This document shows, in pieces, positions 20,991 to 32,100 of a DNA stretch of 64,000 nucleotides. Position numbers and translations under genes: made by a program. Position 1 is the first letter of the stretch; each line of letters begins with the position of its first letter. The stretch is taken from positions 186,001 through 250,000 of the forward strand of contig NZ_SCOM01000003.1 in assembly GCF_005508865.1 (NCBI RefSeq), given 5' to 3'. The DNA is from Pseudomonas sp. F(2018) (GTDB taxonomy: Bacteria > Pseudomonadota > Gammaproteobacteria > Pseudomonadales > Pseudomonadaceae). Under the pieces are notes generated by a model, which made no database searches, was not told where the DNA came from, and saw only the letters and a program-made list of their open reading frames with translations.

Positions 20991-21038
20991 TACGCATCAA
21001 CGGCGCCCATTCGCAGACAACGAATGGAGTGCTATTGC

Positions 21039-22427
21039 ATGGCTTTCAACGATTTCAAAGTCGCCGATATTTCCCTGGCCGATTGGGGCCGCAAAGAGCT
21101 GATCATCGCCGAGTCGGAAATGCCGGCTCTGATGGGCCTGCGCCGCAAGTACGCCGGTGAGCAGCCGCTCAAGGGCGCCAAGATCATCGGCTGCATCCAC
21201 ATGACCATCCAGACCGGCGTGCTGATCGAGACCCTGATCGCGCTCGGTGCAGAGGTGCGCTGGTCGTCCTGCAACATCTTCTCGACCCAGGACCAGGCCG
21301 CTGCCGCCATCGCCGCCGCCGGTATCCCGGTGTTCGCCTGGAAGGGCGAGACCGAGGAAGAGTACGAGTGGTGCATCGAGCAGACCATCCTCAAGGATGG
21401 CCAGCCGTGGGACGCCAACATGATCCTGGACGACGGCGGCGACCTGACCCAGATCATCCACGAGCGCTACCCGGCGATGCTGGAGAAGATCCACGGCATC
21501 ACCGAAGAGACCACTACCGGCGTGCACCGCCTGCTCGACATGCTCAAGGCCGGCACCCTGAAAGTCCCGGCGATCAACGTCAACGACTCGGTGACCAAGA
21601 GCAAGAACGACAACAAGTACGGCTGCCGTCATAGCCTGAACGACGCCATCAAGCGCGGCGTCGACCACCTGCTGTCCGGCAAGCAGGCCCTGGTGATCGG
21701 CTACGGCGACGTGGGCAAGGGCTCCGCCCAGTCCCTGCGCCAGGAGGGCATGATCGTCAAGGTTTCCGAGATCGACCCGATCTGCGCCATGCAGGCCTGC
21801 ATGGACGGCTTCGAAGTCGCCTCGCCTTACCTCAACGGTCTGAACGACGGCACCGAGGCCAGCATCGACAAGGCCCTGCTGGGCAAGATCGACCTGATCG
21901 TCACCACCACCGGTAACGTCAACGTCTGCGACGCCAACATGCTCAAGGCCCTGAAGAAGCGCGCCGTGGTGTGCAACATCGGCCACTTCGATAATGAAAT
22001 TGATACGGCCTTCATGCGCAAGAACTGGGCGTGGGAAGAGGTCAAGCCGCAGGTGCACAAGATCCACCGCACCGGCGCAGGCCAGTTCGACCCGCGCAAC
22101 GAGGACTACCTGATCCTGCTGGCCGAAGGCCGCCTGGTGAACCTGGGCAACGCCACCGGCCACCCGAGCCGAATTATGGACGGCTCCTTCGCCAACCAGG
22201 TGCTGGCGCAGATCCACCTGTACGGCGCCAAGTTCGCCGACCTGCCGGCCGCCGACAAGGGCGCGCGCCTGACCGTGGAAGTGCTGCCGAAGAAGCTCGA
22301 CGAGGAAGTGGCCCTGGAGATGGTGCGCGGCTTCGGCGGCGTGGTCACCCAGCTGACCCCGAAACAGGCCGAGTACATCGGCGTGACCGTCGAAGGCCCG
22401 TTCAAGCCGGACGCCTACCGTTACTGA
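21039..22427 (+). CDS. ahcY: S-adenosylhomocysteine hydrolase
   Basis: The enzyme has 462 residues ([20 protein letters not shown]). It cleaves S-adenosylhomocysteine to adenosine and homocysteine with bound NAD. Landmarks: [16 protein letters not shown], the substrate region TTTGVHRL, the NAD Rossmann [34 protein letters not shown] and the C-terminal KPDAYRY. It lies behind a consensus promoter and an SAH riboswitch. It is followed closely by metF, completing the homocysteine branch of the SAM cycle. Confidence 0.98.
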   Translation: MAFNDFKVADISLADWGRKELIIAESEMPALMGLRRKYAGEQPLKGAKIIGCIHMTIQTGVLIETLIALGAEVRWSSCNIFSTQDQAAAAIAAAGIPVFAWKGETEEEYEWCIEQTILKDGQPWDANMILDDGGDLTQIIHERYPAMLEKIHGITEETTTGVHRLLDMLKAGTLKVPAINVNDSVTKSKNDNKYGCRHSLNDAIKRGVDHLLSGKQALVIGYGDVGKGSAQSLRQEGMIVKVSEIDPICAMQACMDGFEVASPYLNGLNDGTEASIDKALLGKIDLIVTTTGNVNVCDANMLKALKKRAVVCNIGHFDNEIDTAFMRKNWAWEEVKPQVHKIHRTGAGQFDPRNEDYLILLAEGRLVNLGNATGHPSRIMDGSFANQVLAQIHLYGAKFADLPAADKGARLTVEVLPKKLDEEVALEMVRGFGGVVTQLTPKQAEYIGVTVEGPFKPDAYRY

Positions 22428-22436
22428 TGCACCGGG

Positions 22437-22465
22437 AAGGCGGGGCGGCAACGCCCCGCCTTCTT
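22437..22465 (+). terminator. Hairpin between ahcY and metF (terminator-like)
   Basis: An 11-bp stem AAGGCGGGGCG / CGCCCCGCCTT with a GCAA tetraloop lies just after ahcY. The following T-content is modest (CTTCTTCG), so read-through into metF is expected. It could set a lower metF level within one transcript. Confidence 0.55.
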
Positions 22466-22487
22466 CGTGTCTGCAAGGACCAGATAT

Positions 22488-23333
22488 ATGTCGCAAGAAC
22501 GTCGCTACAGTTTCGAGTTCTTCCCCACCAAGACCGACGCCGGCCACGAGAAGCTGATGGGCGTGGCCCGCCAGCTGGCCGGCTACAACCCGGACTTCTT
22601 CTCCTGCACCTACGGTGCCGGTGGTTCCACCCGCGATCGCACCCTGAACACCGTGCTGCAGCTGGATGGCGATGTCGGCGTGCCGACCGCGCCGCACCTG
22701 TCCTGCGTCGGTGACAGCAAGGACGAGCTGCGTAGCCTGCTCAGCCAGTACAAGAACTCCGGGATCAAGCGCATCGTCGCCCTGCGCGGCGACCTGCCGT
22801 CCGGTATGGGCATGGCCAGCGGCGAGCTGCGCTACGCCAACGAGCTGGTGGAGTTCATTCGCAGCGAAACCGGCGACCACTTCCATATCGAAGTGGCCGC
22901 CTACCCGGAAGTGCACCCGCAGGCGCGCAGCTACGAGGACGATCTGCAGAACTTCGTGCGCAAGTGCCAGGCCGGTGCCAACAGCGCCATCACCCAGTAC
23001 TTCTTCAGCGCCGACTGCTACTTCTACTTCGTCGAGCGCGTGCGCAAGCTGGGCGTGGAGCTGCCAATCGTGCCGGGCATCATGCCGATCACCAACTACA
23101 GCAAGCTGGCGCGTTTCTCCGACGCCTGCGGCGCCGAGATCCCACGCTGGATCCGCAAGCAGCTGGAAGCCTACGGCGACGATCTGGAGAGCATCCAGGC
23201 CTTCGGCGAGCAGGTGGTCAGCGAGATGTGCGAGCGCCTGCTGCAAGGTGGCGCGCCGGGCCTGCACTTCTATACCCTGAACCAGGCCGACGCCAGTCTG
23301 GCCATCTGGAACAACCTCAAGCTGCCACGCTGA
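22488..23333 (+). CDS. metF: 5,10-methylenetetrahydrofolate reductase
   Basis: The enzyme has 281 residues, starting MSQERRYSFEFFPTKTDAG at the ATG at 22488. This flavoprotein reduces methylene-THF to methyl-THF, the methyl donor for methionine synthesis. Recognisable segments: SFEFFPTKT, CTYGAGGSTRDRT, HLSCVGDSKDEL, ITQYFFSADCYFYF and VPGIMPITNYSKL. It lies 60 bases after ahcY with an intervening hairpin, so it probably shares the riboswitch-controlled transcript. Confidence 0.97.
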   Translation: MSQERRYSFEFFPTKTDAGHEKLMGVARQLAGYNPDFFSCTYGAGGSTRDRTLNTVLQLDGDVGVPTAPHLSCVGDSKDELRSLLSQYKNSGIKRIVALRGDLPSGMGMASGELRYANELVEFIRSETGDHFHIEVAAYPEVHPQARSYEDDLQNFVRKCQAGANSAITQYFFSADCYFYFVERVRKLGVELPIVPGIMPITNYSKLARFSDACGAEIPRWIRKQLEAYGDDLESIQAFGEQVVSEMCERLLQGGAPGLHFYTLNQADASLAIWNNLKLPR

Positions 23334-23440
23334 GGCGAGCGCGCCGCCGGAGCAACTTCGCGACGGCGGCGCGATCTCATACCAGACACCCCCTGCGCGC
23401 CGCCCCCCGACGCGATCGCGCGCTCGACACGGAAGCCTAG

Positions 23441-24817
23441 ATGACTCTGGTACGCAACAAGATCAACGCCTCGGTTAGCCCCAAGGGCAGCCTCGAAACC
23501 CTTTCCCAGCGCGAAGTGCAGCAACTGCGCGAAACCGGCTCCGGCACCATCTATGCCCTGTTCCGCCAATGCGCCCTGGCGATCCTCAACACCGGCTCGC
23601 ACAGCGACAACGCCAAGACCATCCTCGAGGCCTACCCGGACTTCGAGGTGATCATCCACCAGCAGGATCGCGGCATCCGTCTGGAGCTGCGCAACGCCCC
23701 GGCCGACGCCTTCGTCGATGGCGAGATGATCGCCAGCACCCGCGAGATGCTGTTCAGCGCCCTGCGCGACATCGTCTACACCCAGAGCGAGCTGGAAAAC
23801 CAGCGCATCGACTTCGAGAGCTCCCAGGGCATCACCGACTACGTCTTCCACCTGCTGCGCAACGCCCGCACCCTGCGCGCCGGTGTCGAGCCGCGGATGG
23901 CGGTGTGCTGGGGCGGCCACTCGATCAGCACCGAGGAATACAAGTACACCAAGAAGGTCGGCCACGAGCTCGGCCTGCGCCGCCTGGACGTCTGTACCGG
24001 CTGCGGCCCGGGCGTGATGAAGGGGCCGATGAAGGGCGCCACCATCGCCCACGCCAAGCAGCGCATCGTCGGCGCCCGCTACCTGGGCCTGACCGAGCCG
24101 GGCATCATCGCCGCCGAGGCGCCCAACCCGATCGTCAACGAGCTGGTGATCCTGCCGGACATCGAGAAGCGCCTGGAGGCCTTCGTCCGCGTCGGCCACG
24201 GCATCATCATCTTCCCCGGCGGGGTCGGCACGGCCGAGGAATTCCTCTACCTGCTGGGCATCCTCACCCACCCGGACAACGCCGAGCTGCCCTTCCCGGT
24301 GATCCTCACCGGGCCGAAGAGCGCCTCGACCTACCTCAAGCAGCTGCACGAGTTCATCGGGGAGACCCTCGGCGAAGTGGCCCAGCAGCGCTACCAGATG
24401 ATCATCAACGACCCGGCCGAAGTGGCCCGGCAGATGGCCGCCGGCATCCACGCCGTGGAGCAGTTCCGCCGCGAGCGCAACGATGCCTTCCACTTCAACT
24501 GGCTGCTGAAGATCGACGAGGGCTTCCAGCGCCCGTTCGAGCCGACCCACGCCAGCATGGCCGCGCTCAACCTGACCCGCGAGCAGCCGCTGCATGAGCT
24601 GGCCGCCAACCTGCGCCGCGCCTTCTCCGGCATCGTCGCCGGCAACGTCAAGGCCCACGGCATCCGCATGATCGAGGCGCACGGCCCGTACGAGATCAAG
24701 GGCGACCCGACCATCATGCGTCCGCTCGACCGCCTGCTGCAGGCCTTCGTCGAACAGCACCGCATGAAGCTGCCGGGCGGCAGCGCCTATGTGCCCTGCT
24801 ACCGGGTGGTCAGTTAG
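23441..24817 (+). CDS. ppnN: Pyrimidine/purine nucleotide 5'-monophosphate nucleosidase PpnN
   Basis: The enzyme has 458 residues. The central LOG-type Rossmann domain contains VCWGGHSISTEEY, CTGCGPGVMKGPMKGATIAH and the signature FPGGVGTAEEFLYLLGIL. Family-specific N- and C-terminal regions flank it (the YgdH/PpnN architecture). The enzyme hydrolyses nucleoside monophosphates to base plus ribose-5-phosphate, and in E. coli is regulated by (p)ppGpp. It is single in its transcription context. Confidence 0.92.
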   Translation: MTLVRNKINASVSPKGSLETLSQREVQQLRETGSGTIYALFRQCALAILNTGSHSDNAKTILEAYPDFEVIIHQQDRGIRLELRNAPADAFVDGEMIASTREMLFSALRDIVYTQSELENQRIDFESSQGITDYVFHLLRNARTLRAGVEPRMAVCWGGHSISTEEYKYTKKVGHELGLRRLDVCTGCGPGVMKGPMKGATIAHAKQRIVGARYLGLTEPGIIAAEAPNPIVNELVILPDIEKRLEAFVRVGHGIIIFPGGVGTAEEFLYLLGILTHPDNAELPFPVILTGPKSASTYLKQLHEFIGETLGEVAQQRYQMIINDPAEVARQMAAGIHAVEQFRRERNDAFHFNWLLKIDEGFQRPFEPTHASMAALNLTREQPLHELAANLRRAFSGIVAGNVKAHGIRMIEAHGPYEIKGDPTIMRPLDRLLQAFVEQHRMKLPGGSAYVPCYRVVS

Positions 24818-24876
24818 TCGCGCATTCGACCAATTGGCCACTGTTGCGGCAGCAGTAATCTCGCTACTCTGGCGCA

Positions 24877-25647
24877 ATGCCATTATCCCAGCGCCAGCTT
24901 TACGCCGTCGCACTGCTGCTCTGCCTCGCCTTCACGGCGCGGGCGGAGCCGCTGCGCATCGTCACCGAGGCCTGGGCTCCCTACGTCTACGAGGAGAACG
25001 GCCAACCGGTCGGGCTCGACTACGAGATCAGCGCCGAAGTGCTGCGCCGCCTGGGCGTGGAGGTCGAGTGGCAGTTCCTGCCGTGGAAGCGCTGCCTGCT
25101 GGCCTTCGAGCAGGGCCAGGCCGATGGCATTCTCGATATCTTCCGCCTCGCCGAGCGCGAGCCGCAGATGCTGTTCGTCGACGAGCCGTTGTCGGAGGTC
25201 GAGTTCGTGCTGTTCTACGCGCGCCAGCGGCCCTATCCCTATCGCTCGCTGGAAGACCTGCGCGACCTGCTGATCGGCACTTCGCCGGGCTATTGGTACA
25301 ACGACCAGGCCTTCCGCGACTCGCGCCTGTTCAGCCGCGAGGAAGCGCCGACTCACGAGGCCAACCTGGGCAAGCTGGTGCGTCAGCGCGTGGATCTGGT
25401 GGTCAACGACCGTCGCGCCGGCATGTACCTGGCCGCCCGCATGGGACTCGGCGCGCAGCTCGGCTACAACCCCAAGGCCGTCGGCGAGGACCGCCTGTAC
25501 CTGGCCCTGCGCCGCACGCCGGAACTGGCGGCCCTGGCCGAGCGCTTCGCCAGCGAGCTGCGCCGCTTCAAGCGCGAGCCGACCTATGCCCATCTGCAGG
25601 CGCGCTATGCCGAGCCGGCCGATGCGCCGGTCGCCGCCAAGGATTGA
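24877..25647 (+). CDS. Periplasmic substrate-binding protein (amino-acid type, SBP_bac_3)
   Basis: The product has 256 residues. The signal peptide MPLSQRQLYAVALLLCLAF ends near residue 23, and the mature protein begins EPLRIVTEAWAPYVYEENG. The two-lobed fold is shown by PVGLDYEISAEVLRRLGVEV and VDEPLSEVEFVLFY. No permease or ATPase is nearby, so it may be an orphan sensor-like binding protein rather than part of an ABC transporter. The ligand is unknown. Confidence 0.85.
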   Translation: MPLSQRQLYAVALLLCLAFTARAEPLRIVTEAWAPYVYEENGQPVGLDYEISAEVLRRLGVEVEWQFLPWKRCLLAFEQGQADGILDIFRLAEREPQMLFVDEPLSEVEFVLFYARQRPYPYRSLEDLRDLLIGTSPGYWYNDQAFRDSRLFSREEAPTHEANLGKLVRQRVDLVVNDRRAGMYLAARMGLGAQLGYNPKAVGEDRLYLALRRTPELAALAERFASELRRFKREPTYAHLQARYAEPADAPVAAKD

Positions 25648-25700
25648 TCCAGGCCACGAAAATCAGGCGACGGGCAGCTAGCGGCGTAGCCATGTTGCTC

Positions 25701-25709
25701 TGTTATACT
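25701..25709 (+). promoter_or_regulatory. Extended -10 promoter upstream of rhlE
   Basis: TGTTATACT matches the extended -10 pattern TGnTATAAT. No good -35 lies 17 bases upstream, as is common for extended -10 promoters. It implies a 5' leader of about 130 bases before rhlE, containing several short inverted repeats but no riboswitch that I recognise. Confidence 0.5.
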
Positions 25710-25846
25710 CCGGGCTCCCGCCAGGCTTGCGCCCGGATGCTCGGCAACCCATCGCCCAGCAGTACCGGACGGGATCGTTCAGCAAGAGCGATTCAAGCCA
25801 GGCAACTTCCCCAATGGGCCTTCGCCCCAATATGACAGGATGACTC

Positions 25847-27727
25847 ATGTCCTTTGTTTCCCTCGGTCTCTCCGAGGCTTTAGCCAATGCGGTAGAAGCT
25901 GCCGGCTACACCCAACCCACTCCTGTGCAGCAGCGGGCCATTCCCGCCGTGTTGCAAGGCCGCGATCTGATGGTCGCCGCCCAGACGGGTACCGGTAAAA
26001 CCGCGGGCTTCGCCCTGCCGATCCTCGAGCGCCTGTTCCCCAACGGCCATCCGGACCGCGAACACCGCCACGGCCCGAAACAACCCCGGGTTCTGGTACT
26101 GACCCCGACCCGTGAACTGGCCGCCCAGGTGCATGACAGCTTCAAGGTCTATGCCCGCGACCTGAAATTTGTCAGCGCCTGCATCTTCGGCGGCGTCGGC
26201 ATGAATCCCCAGGTGCAGGCCCTGGCCAAGGGCGTCGACGTCCTGGTCGCCTGCCCCGGCCGCCTGCTCGACCTGGTCAACCAGAAGGCCATCGACCTCT
26301 CCCACGTGGAGATCCTGGTGCTAGACGAAGCCGACCGCATGCTCGACATGGGCTTCATCCACGACGTGAAGAAGGTGCTGGCCAAGCTGCCGGCGCAACG
26401 CCAGAACCTGCTGTTCTCGGCGACCTTCTCCAAGGACATCACCGACCTCGCCGGCAAGCTGCTGCACAACCCCGAGCGCATCGAGGTCACGCCGCCGAAC
26501 ACCACGGTCGAGCGCATCGAGCAGCGCGTGTTCCGCCTGCCGGCCAGCCACAAGCGCGCCCTCCTCGCCCATCTGGTGACCCAGGGTGCCTGGGAACAGG
26601 TGCTGGTGTTCACCCGCACCAAGCACGGCGCCAACCGCCTGGCCGAATACCTGGACAAGCACGGCCTGCCGGCCGCCGCGATCCACGGCAACAAGAGCCA
26701 GAACGCGCGCACCAAGGCCCTGGCCGACTTCAAGGCAAACCAGGTGCGCATCCTGGTCGCCACCGACATCGCCGCTCGCGGTCTGGACATCGACCAGCTG
26801 CCCCATGTGGTCAACTACGAGCTGCCCAATGTCGAGGAAGACTATGTGCACCGCATCGGCCGTACCGGCCGTGCCGGGCGCAGCGGCGAGGCCATCTCGC
26901 TGGTGGCGCCGGACGAGGAGAAGCTGCTCAAGGCCATCGAGCGCCTGACCAAGCAGCGCATCCCCGATGGCGACATGCAGGGCTTCGACCCGGCCAGCGT
27001 CGAGGTGGAGAAACCGGAGGTGCGCGGTCCGCGCCCCGAGCGCCAGCCGCGCGCCGACAAGCCGCGCCATGAAGCCAAGCACGAGCCCAAGGTCGCTGGC
27101 GAAGCCGGCGAAGGCCAGGGCAAGAAGCGCAAGCGCCGCCGTGGCAAAGGCAAAGGCGAAGGCGAGCAGCAGCCAGGCCAGCAACAGGGCCAGCAGGCGC
27201 GCCAGCCGCGTCAGTCGCAGGCGCCGGCTCCGGCAGCGCAGCCCAATCGCGATCCGGAAGAGTTCCTCGACGACGACTTCGACAACTTCGGCAACCGCGC
27301 CGACTACGTGCCGACCCAGCCGAAGCCCCAGGGACGCAACCCGCGTCGCGGCGGCGGCCAGGGCGGTGGTCAGGGCCAAGGCCAGCGCAGCCAGGGCGGC
27401 GGCCAGCAGGGCCAGCGCCAGGGCGGTGGCGGTCAGGGTGGCCAGCGTCAGGGCAAGCCTGCCGGTCAGCGCCAGGGTGGCGGCCAGGGTCAGAACCGCG
27501 GCCAGCGCCAGGGCGGTCAGCGCAGCCAGGGCGGCGGTCGTCGCGACGAGCCGCGCTACGAGCGCCAGGAGCCGGCGGTGCAGGACAGCCGCGCGGCCAA
27601 GCAGCCGCTGATCATCCGCAAGGGTGAGCGCCTGCCGACCATGGAGCAGCTGGAAAGCCTGCAGGACAGCCGTCCGCGCGGCGAAAAGCCGGCGCTGCTG
27701 ACGCGCAAGAGCGACGCGGCGGAGTAA
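25847..27727 (+). CDS. rhlE: DEAD-box ATP-dependent RNA helicase RhlE
   Basis: The protein has 626 residues. The helicase core spans about residues 1-385: Q motif [10 protein letters not shown], Walker A AQTGTGKT (45-52), [13 protein letters not shown] box (160-163), SATF, then [16 protein letters not shown] and [10 protein letters not shown]. Residues 390-626 are a long basic low-complexity tail: a Lys/Arg stretch [12 protein letters not shown], a Gln-rich block and repeated GGQGQ/RQGG units. Such tails bind RNA and promote RNP condensation. It likely acts in ribosome assembly and RNA turnover. Confidence 0.95.
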   Translation: MSFVSLGLSEALANAVEAAGYTQPTPVQQRAIPAVLQGRDLMVAAQTGTGKTAGFALPILERLFPNGHPDREHRHGPKQPRVLVLTPTRELAAQVHDSFKVYARDLKFVSACIFGGVGMNPQVQALAKGVDVLVACPGRLLDLVNQKAIDLSHVEILVLDEADRMLDMGFIHDVKKVLAKLPAQRQNLLFSATFSKDITDLAGKLLHNPERIEVTPPNTTVERIEQRVFRLPASHKRALLAHLVTQGAWEQVLVFTRTKHGANRLAEYLDKHGLPAAAIHGNKSQNARTKALADFKANQVRILVATDIAARGLDIDQLPHVVNYELPNVEEDYVHRIGRTGRAGRSGEAISLVAPDEEKLLKAIERLTKQRIPDGDMQGFDPASVEVEKPEVRGPRPERQPRADKPRHEAKHEPKVAGEAGEGQGKKRKRRRGKGKGEGEQQPGQQQGQQARQPRQSQAPAPAAQPNRDPEEFLDDDFDNFGNRADYVPTQPKPQGRNPRRGGGQGGGQGQGQRSQGGGQQGQRQGGGGQGGQRQGKPAGQRQGGGQGQNRGQRQGGQRSQGGGRRDEPRYERQEPAVQDSRAAKQPLIIRKGERLPTMEQLESLQDSRPRGEKPALLTRKSDAAE

Positions 27728-27740
27728 TCCTCGCGCCATG

Positions 27741-27768
27741 AAAAAGCCGGCCCCAGGGCCGGCTTTTT
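27741..27768. terminator. Bidirectional terminator between rhlE and yceI
   Basis: A perfect 13-bp stem AAAAAGCCGGCCC / GGGCCGGCTTTTT with a two-base loop has T-runs on both strands, between convergent rhlE and the YceI gene. Confidence 0.9.
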
Positions 27769-27835
27769 TGTGCCAACAGAAAAGTGGCGAGGATCGTGGG
27801 CAGCGGCCGCCGGGCCACTGCCCAGCCTACCCGAG

Positions 27836-28411
27836 TTACTGGCGAACGCCTTCCACGGACAGGATCAGCTCCACTTCCTGGGAAGCCGGGCCGAGGTCCT
27901 TCTGGATGTCGAAGTCCTTCAGCTTCAGCTTGGTGCTGCCCTCGAAGCCGGCACGGTAGCCGCCCCACGGGTCGCTGCCTTCGCCGATGAACTTGGCGGC
28001 GATCACCACCGGCTTGGTCACACCGTTCAGGGTCAGGTTGCCGGTGATGTCGGCAGTGCCTTCGCCGGTGCTCTTGACCGAGGTGGACTCGAAGGTCGCA
28101 GTCGGGTTCTTGTCGACGTTGAGGAAGTCGCCGCTGCGCAGGTGCTTGTCACGCTCGGCGTGGTTGGAGTCGACGCTGGCGGTGTTGATCTTGACGCTGA
28201 CCTTGCTGGCTTCCGGCGCCTTGGCGTCGAAGCTGAAGCTGCCGTCGAAGTCCTTGAAGGTGCCGTACAGCCAGCTGTATCCCAGGTGGCTGATCTTGAA
28301 GTTGATGAAGGCGTGCTGGCCTTCCTTGTCGATGGCGTAGTCGGCGGCCATGGCCTGGCCGGCGAACAGAGCAGCGCCCAGGGTCAGGGCGGCGAGGGAT
28401 TGCTTGAGCAT
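27836..28411 (-). CDS. YceI-family periplasmic protein
   Basis: The protein has 191 residues. The signal peptide is cleaved after AMA (residue 22). The lipocalin-like YceI domain is marked by [36 protein letters not shown] and [15 protein letters not shown]. YceI proteins bind isoprenoid-type lipids. The orthologue at this position in P. aeruginosa has been reported as the small protease PasP, which I recall rather than see. It lies just downstream of cytochrome b561, a frequent partner of yceI, and is probably co-transcribed with it. Confidence 0.92.
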   Translation of the reverse strand: MLKQSLAALTLGAALFAGQAMAADYAIDKEGQHAFINFKISHLGYSWLYGTFKDFDGSFSFDAKAPEASKVSVKINTASVDSNHAERDKHLRSGDFLNVDKNPTATFESTSVKSTGEGTADITGNLTLNGVTKPVVIAAKFIGEGSDPWGGYRAGFEGSTKLKLKDFDIQKDLGPASQEVELILSVEGVRQ

Positions 28412-28429
28412 TAACAGTCTCCTTGTGGG

Positions 28430-28990
28430 TTACTTGCCGGTGCGACCGAACATGCGCACCAGGGTGGCGTCACGGTCAATGAAATGGTGTTTGAGGGCCG
28501 CCAGGGCATGCAGGCCGGCGAAGATCACCAGGGCCCAGGCGAGGTATTCGTGGACCACGCCGGCGATGTCGGCCTGATCGGGAATGCTGGTCAAGGTGGC
28601 CGGCACTTCGAACAGGCCGAACACCGGGATGCCACGGCCATCGGCGGTGGAAATCAGGTAGCCGCTGAGCATCAGTACGAACAGCGCCAGATAGAGGAAG
28701 GCGTGGCCGGCCTTGGAGGCCAGGCGGGTGACGGCGCCATGGCTAGCCGGGGCCGGCGGTGGCGGGCTGAGGAAGCGCCAGGCAACCCGAGCAAGCATGA
28801 CCACGAACAGGGTGATGCCGATGCTCTTGTGCAGATCCGGAGCCGTGCGATACCAGCCGCTGTAGTAGTCGAGGCCGACCATCCACAGGCCCACGCCGAA
28901 CAGACCGAACACCGCCAGGGCCACCAGCCAGTGCAGCGCGATGCTGACCAGGCCATAGGTGGAATTGGAGTTGCGCCACTGCATGAGCAT
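28430..28990 (-). CDS. Cytochrome b561 (CybB-like)
   Basis: The protein has 186 residues with four transmembrane helices. Haem-ligand histidines are in VSIALHWLVAL, DLHKSIGITLF, HAFLYLALFV and VHEYLAWALVIFAGLHALAAL. These are diagnostic of the bacterial di-haem b561 family, inner-membrane quinol- or superoxide-linked electron carriers. ATG at 28990 and 28984 are both possible. It precedes yceI in the same direction with 18 bases between them. Confidence 0.92.
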   Translation of the reverse strand: MLMQWRNSNSTYGLVSIALHWLVALAVFGLFGVGLWMVGLDYYSGWYRTAPDLHKSIGITLFVVMLARVAWRFLSPPPPAPASHGAVTRLASKAGHAFLYLALFVLMLSGYLISTADGRGIPVFGLFEVPATLTSIPDQADIAGVVHEYLAWALVIFAGLHALAALKHHFIDRDATLVRMFGRTGK

Positions 28991-29227
28991 GTTTCCGTAC
29001 CAGGGGATGAAAGACAGCCTAGCGGCAAACGCATCGAATAAAAGCGGAAATTTTCGCTTCGAAATATCGAGTAAACAGATACTTGTGCGCCGTCGAGTTA
29101 GTCCGCAAGCACCCCGCCGGGTTCAGCGCGGCGGCCCTGGACGGCGCATCTCCGCGGACGAACGGCGAGCGGCGTATCGCCGAGGGCCTTCTGGTAGTCT
29201 CATCCGCATTCGTTTCGGAGAAGCCCC

Positions 29228-30634
<1,407 letters not shown>

Positions 30635-30680
30635 TCAGCGGGTAAACTGCACGCCTCCAGCCACTGCCACGAACCTCGCC

Positions 30681-31400
30681 ATGCGCCTGTCCCGCTTCTT
30701 TATCGATGCCCCGCTCTCCCTCGGCCAGCACGAGCTACCCGAGGCCCAGGCGCACTATATCGGCCGCGTGCTGCGGCATGCGGCGGGCGATGCCGTGCAG
30801 CTGTTCGACGGCAGCGGCCAGGAGTACCTGGGTGAGCTGATCGAAGTGGGCAAGAAGGCCGTGCGGGTCGAGCTGCGCGAGCAGTTCGCCGGCCAGCCCG
30901 AATCGAGCCTGCGCGTACATCTGGGTCAGGGTCTGTCACGCGGCGAGCGCATGGACTGGGCGATCCAGAAGGCCACCGAGCTGGGTGCCAGCGAGATCAC
31001 CCCGATCATCTCCGAGCGCTGCGAAGTGCGTCTGAAGGACGAGCGCGCCGACAAGCGCCTGGCCCACTGGCGCCAGGTGGCGATCAGCGCCTGTGAGCAG
31101 TGCGGCCGCTCGGTGTTGCCGGTTATCCACTCGCCCGTGCTGCTGGCCGACTGGCTGAAACAGACCACTGCAGATCTCAAGTTGGTGCTGCATCCGGTGG
31201 CCGAGCCGCTGACCAGTCACCCCGGCCCGGCTACCCTGGCCTTTCTGATCGGCCCGGAAGGCGGCCTCAGCGACGCCGAGGTGGAACAGGCCACGGCCGC
31301 CGGCTTCCACGCCGCCCGCCTGGGCCCGCGCGTGCTGCGTACCGAGACCGCGCCGGTGGTGGCGCTGGCCGTGGCCCAGCAGCTGTGGGGCGACTTCTGA
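30681..31400 (+). CDS. rsmE: 16S rRNA m3U1498 methyltransferase
   Basis: The enzyme has 239 residues beginning MRLSRFFIDAPLSLGQHELP. An N-terminal PUA-like domain (HYIGRVLRHAAGDAVQLFDG) is followed by a SPOUT knot methyltransferase domain. The SAM-binding knot is FLIGPEGGLSDAEVE and LGPRVLRTETAPVVAL. It methylates U1498 of 16S rRNA. It is 46 bases after bioA, possibly co-transcribed. Confidence 0.95.
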   Translation: MRLSRFFIDAPLSLGQHELPEAQAHYIGRVLRHAAGDAVQLFDGSGQEYLGELIEVGKKAVRVELREQFAGQPESSLRVHLGQGLSRGERMDWAIQKATELGASEITPIISERCEVRLKDERADKRLAHWRQVAISACEQCGRSVLPVIHSPVLLADWLKQTTADLKLVLHPVAEPLTSHPGPATLAFLIGPEGGLSDAEVEQATAAGFHAARLGPRVLRTETAPVVALAVAQQLWGDF

Positions 31401-31413
31401 GCCGCTGACTGGC

Positions 31414-32022
31414 TTAGAGACCGCGCAGGGTCAGCCCGGCCAGCGCCAGCAACAGCACGCCGCAACCGGCATAACTGATACGGTGCCAGAGCGTAGAAGT
31501 ATTACGCCGCAACCAGTCCACCAGCGCCGCGCAGATAAAGCACCAGAGCAGCGAGGCGAACATGAAGCCGGCGAAGAACACCGCCATCTCCGTGCGGCTC
31601 GGCGTGCCCTCGACGATGCCCGCCAGCGCACTGCCCAGCGCGCCCCAGAACACGATGTTCTTCGGATTGGACAGCGACAGCAGCGCGCCGGCACCGAAGG
31701 CATTTCGTCCCTGCTGACCGCCCTCCTCCTGCGCCGGCGGCTGCCGTGCATCGCGCAGCCCCTGGATACCGAGCCAGGCCAGATAGGCCGCGCAGGCGAT
31801 GGTCAGCGGCACGCGCACGCTGTCCTGGGCCAGCAGCAGGACCAGGCTGGTCAGGCCTATCAGCGCCCACACCGCATCACCGATCAGCGAACCGAGCTGC
31901 ACCAGCAGCGCCGGACGGAAGCCGCCGGTCAGGCCACGGCGCAGGGTCTCGCTGAACACGGCGCCGGGAGAGGCGCAGAAGGCCAGGCCGAACAGCATGG
32001 CGGCGAGGAAGATGGCCAGCAT
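31414..32022 (-). CDS. chpE: ChpE, LysE/RhtB-family membrane protein
   Basis: The protein has 202 residues with about six hydrophobic helices and the LysE-type N-terminus GLAFCASPGAVFSETLRRGL, later LSLSNPKNIVFWGALGSAL. The family exports amino acids. Here it is the last gene of the pilGHIJK-chpABCDE cluster, matching ChpE, whose role in chemosensing is unproven. It lies 78 bases after chpD. Confidence 0.9.
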   Translation of the reverse strand: MLAIFLAAMLFGLAFCASPGAVFSETLRRGLTGGFRPALLVQLGSLIGDAVWALIGLTSLVLLLAQDSVRVPLTIACAAYLAWLGIQGLRDARQPPAQEEGGQQGRNAFGAGALLSLSNPKNIVFWGALGSALAGIVEGTPSRTEMAVFFAGFMFASLLWCFICAALVDWLRRNTSTLWHRISYAGCGVLLLALAGLTLRGL

Positions 32023-32100
32023 GGAGGGTGCTCCGAATCGATGACGGCGCGGATTATCGGCGAAGCGCGAGCCGCCGACTTGAACCGGATTGCTGCGCGC

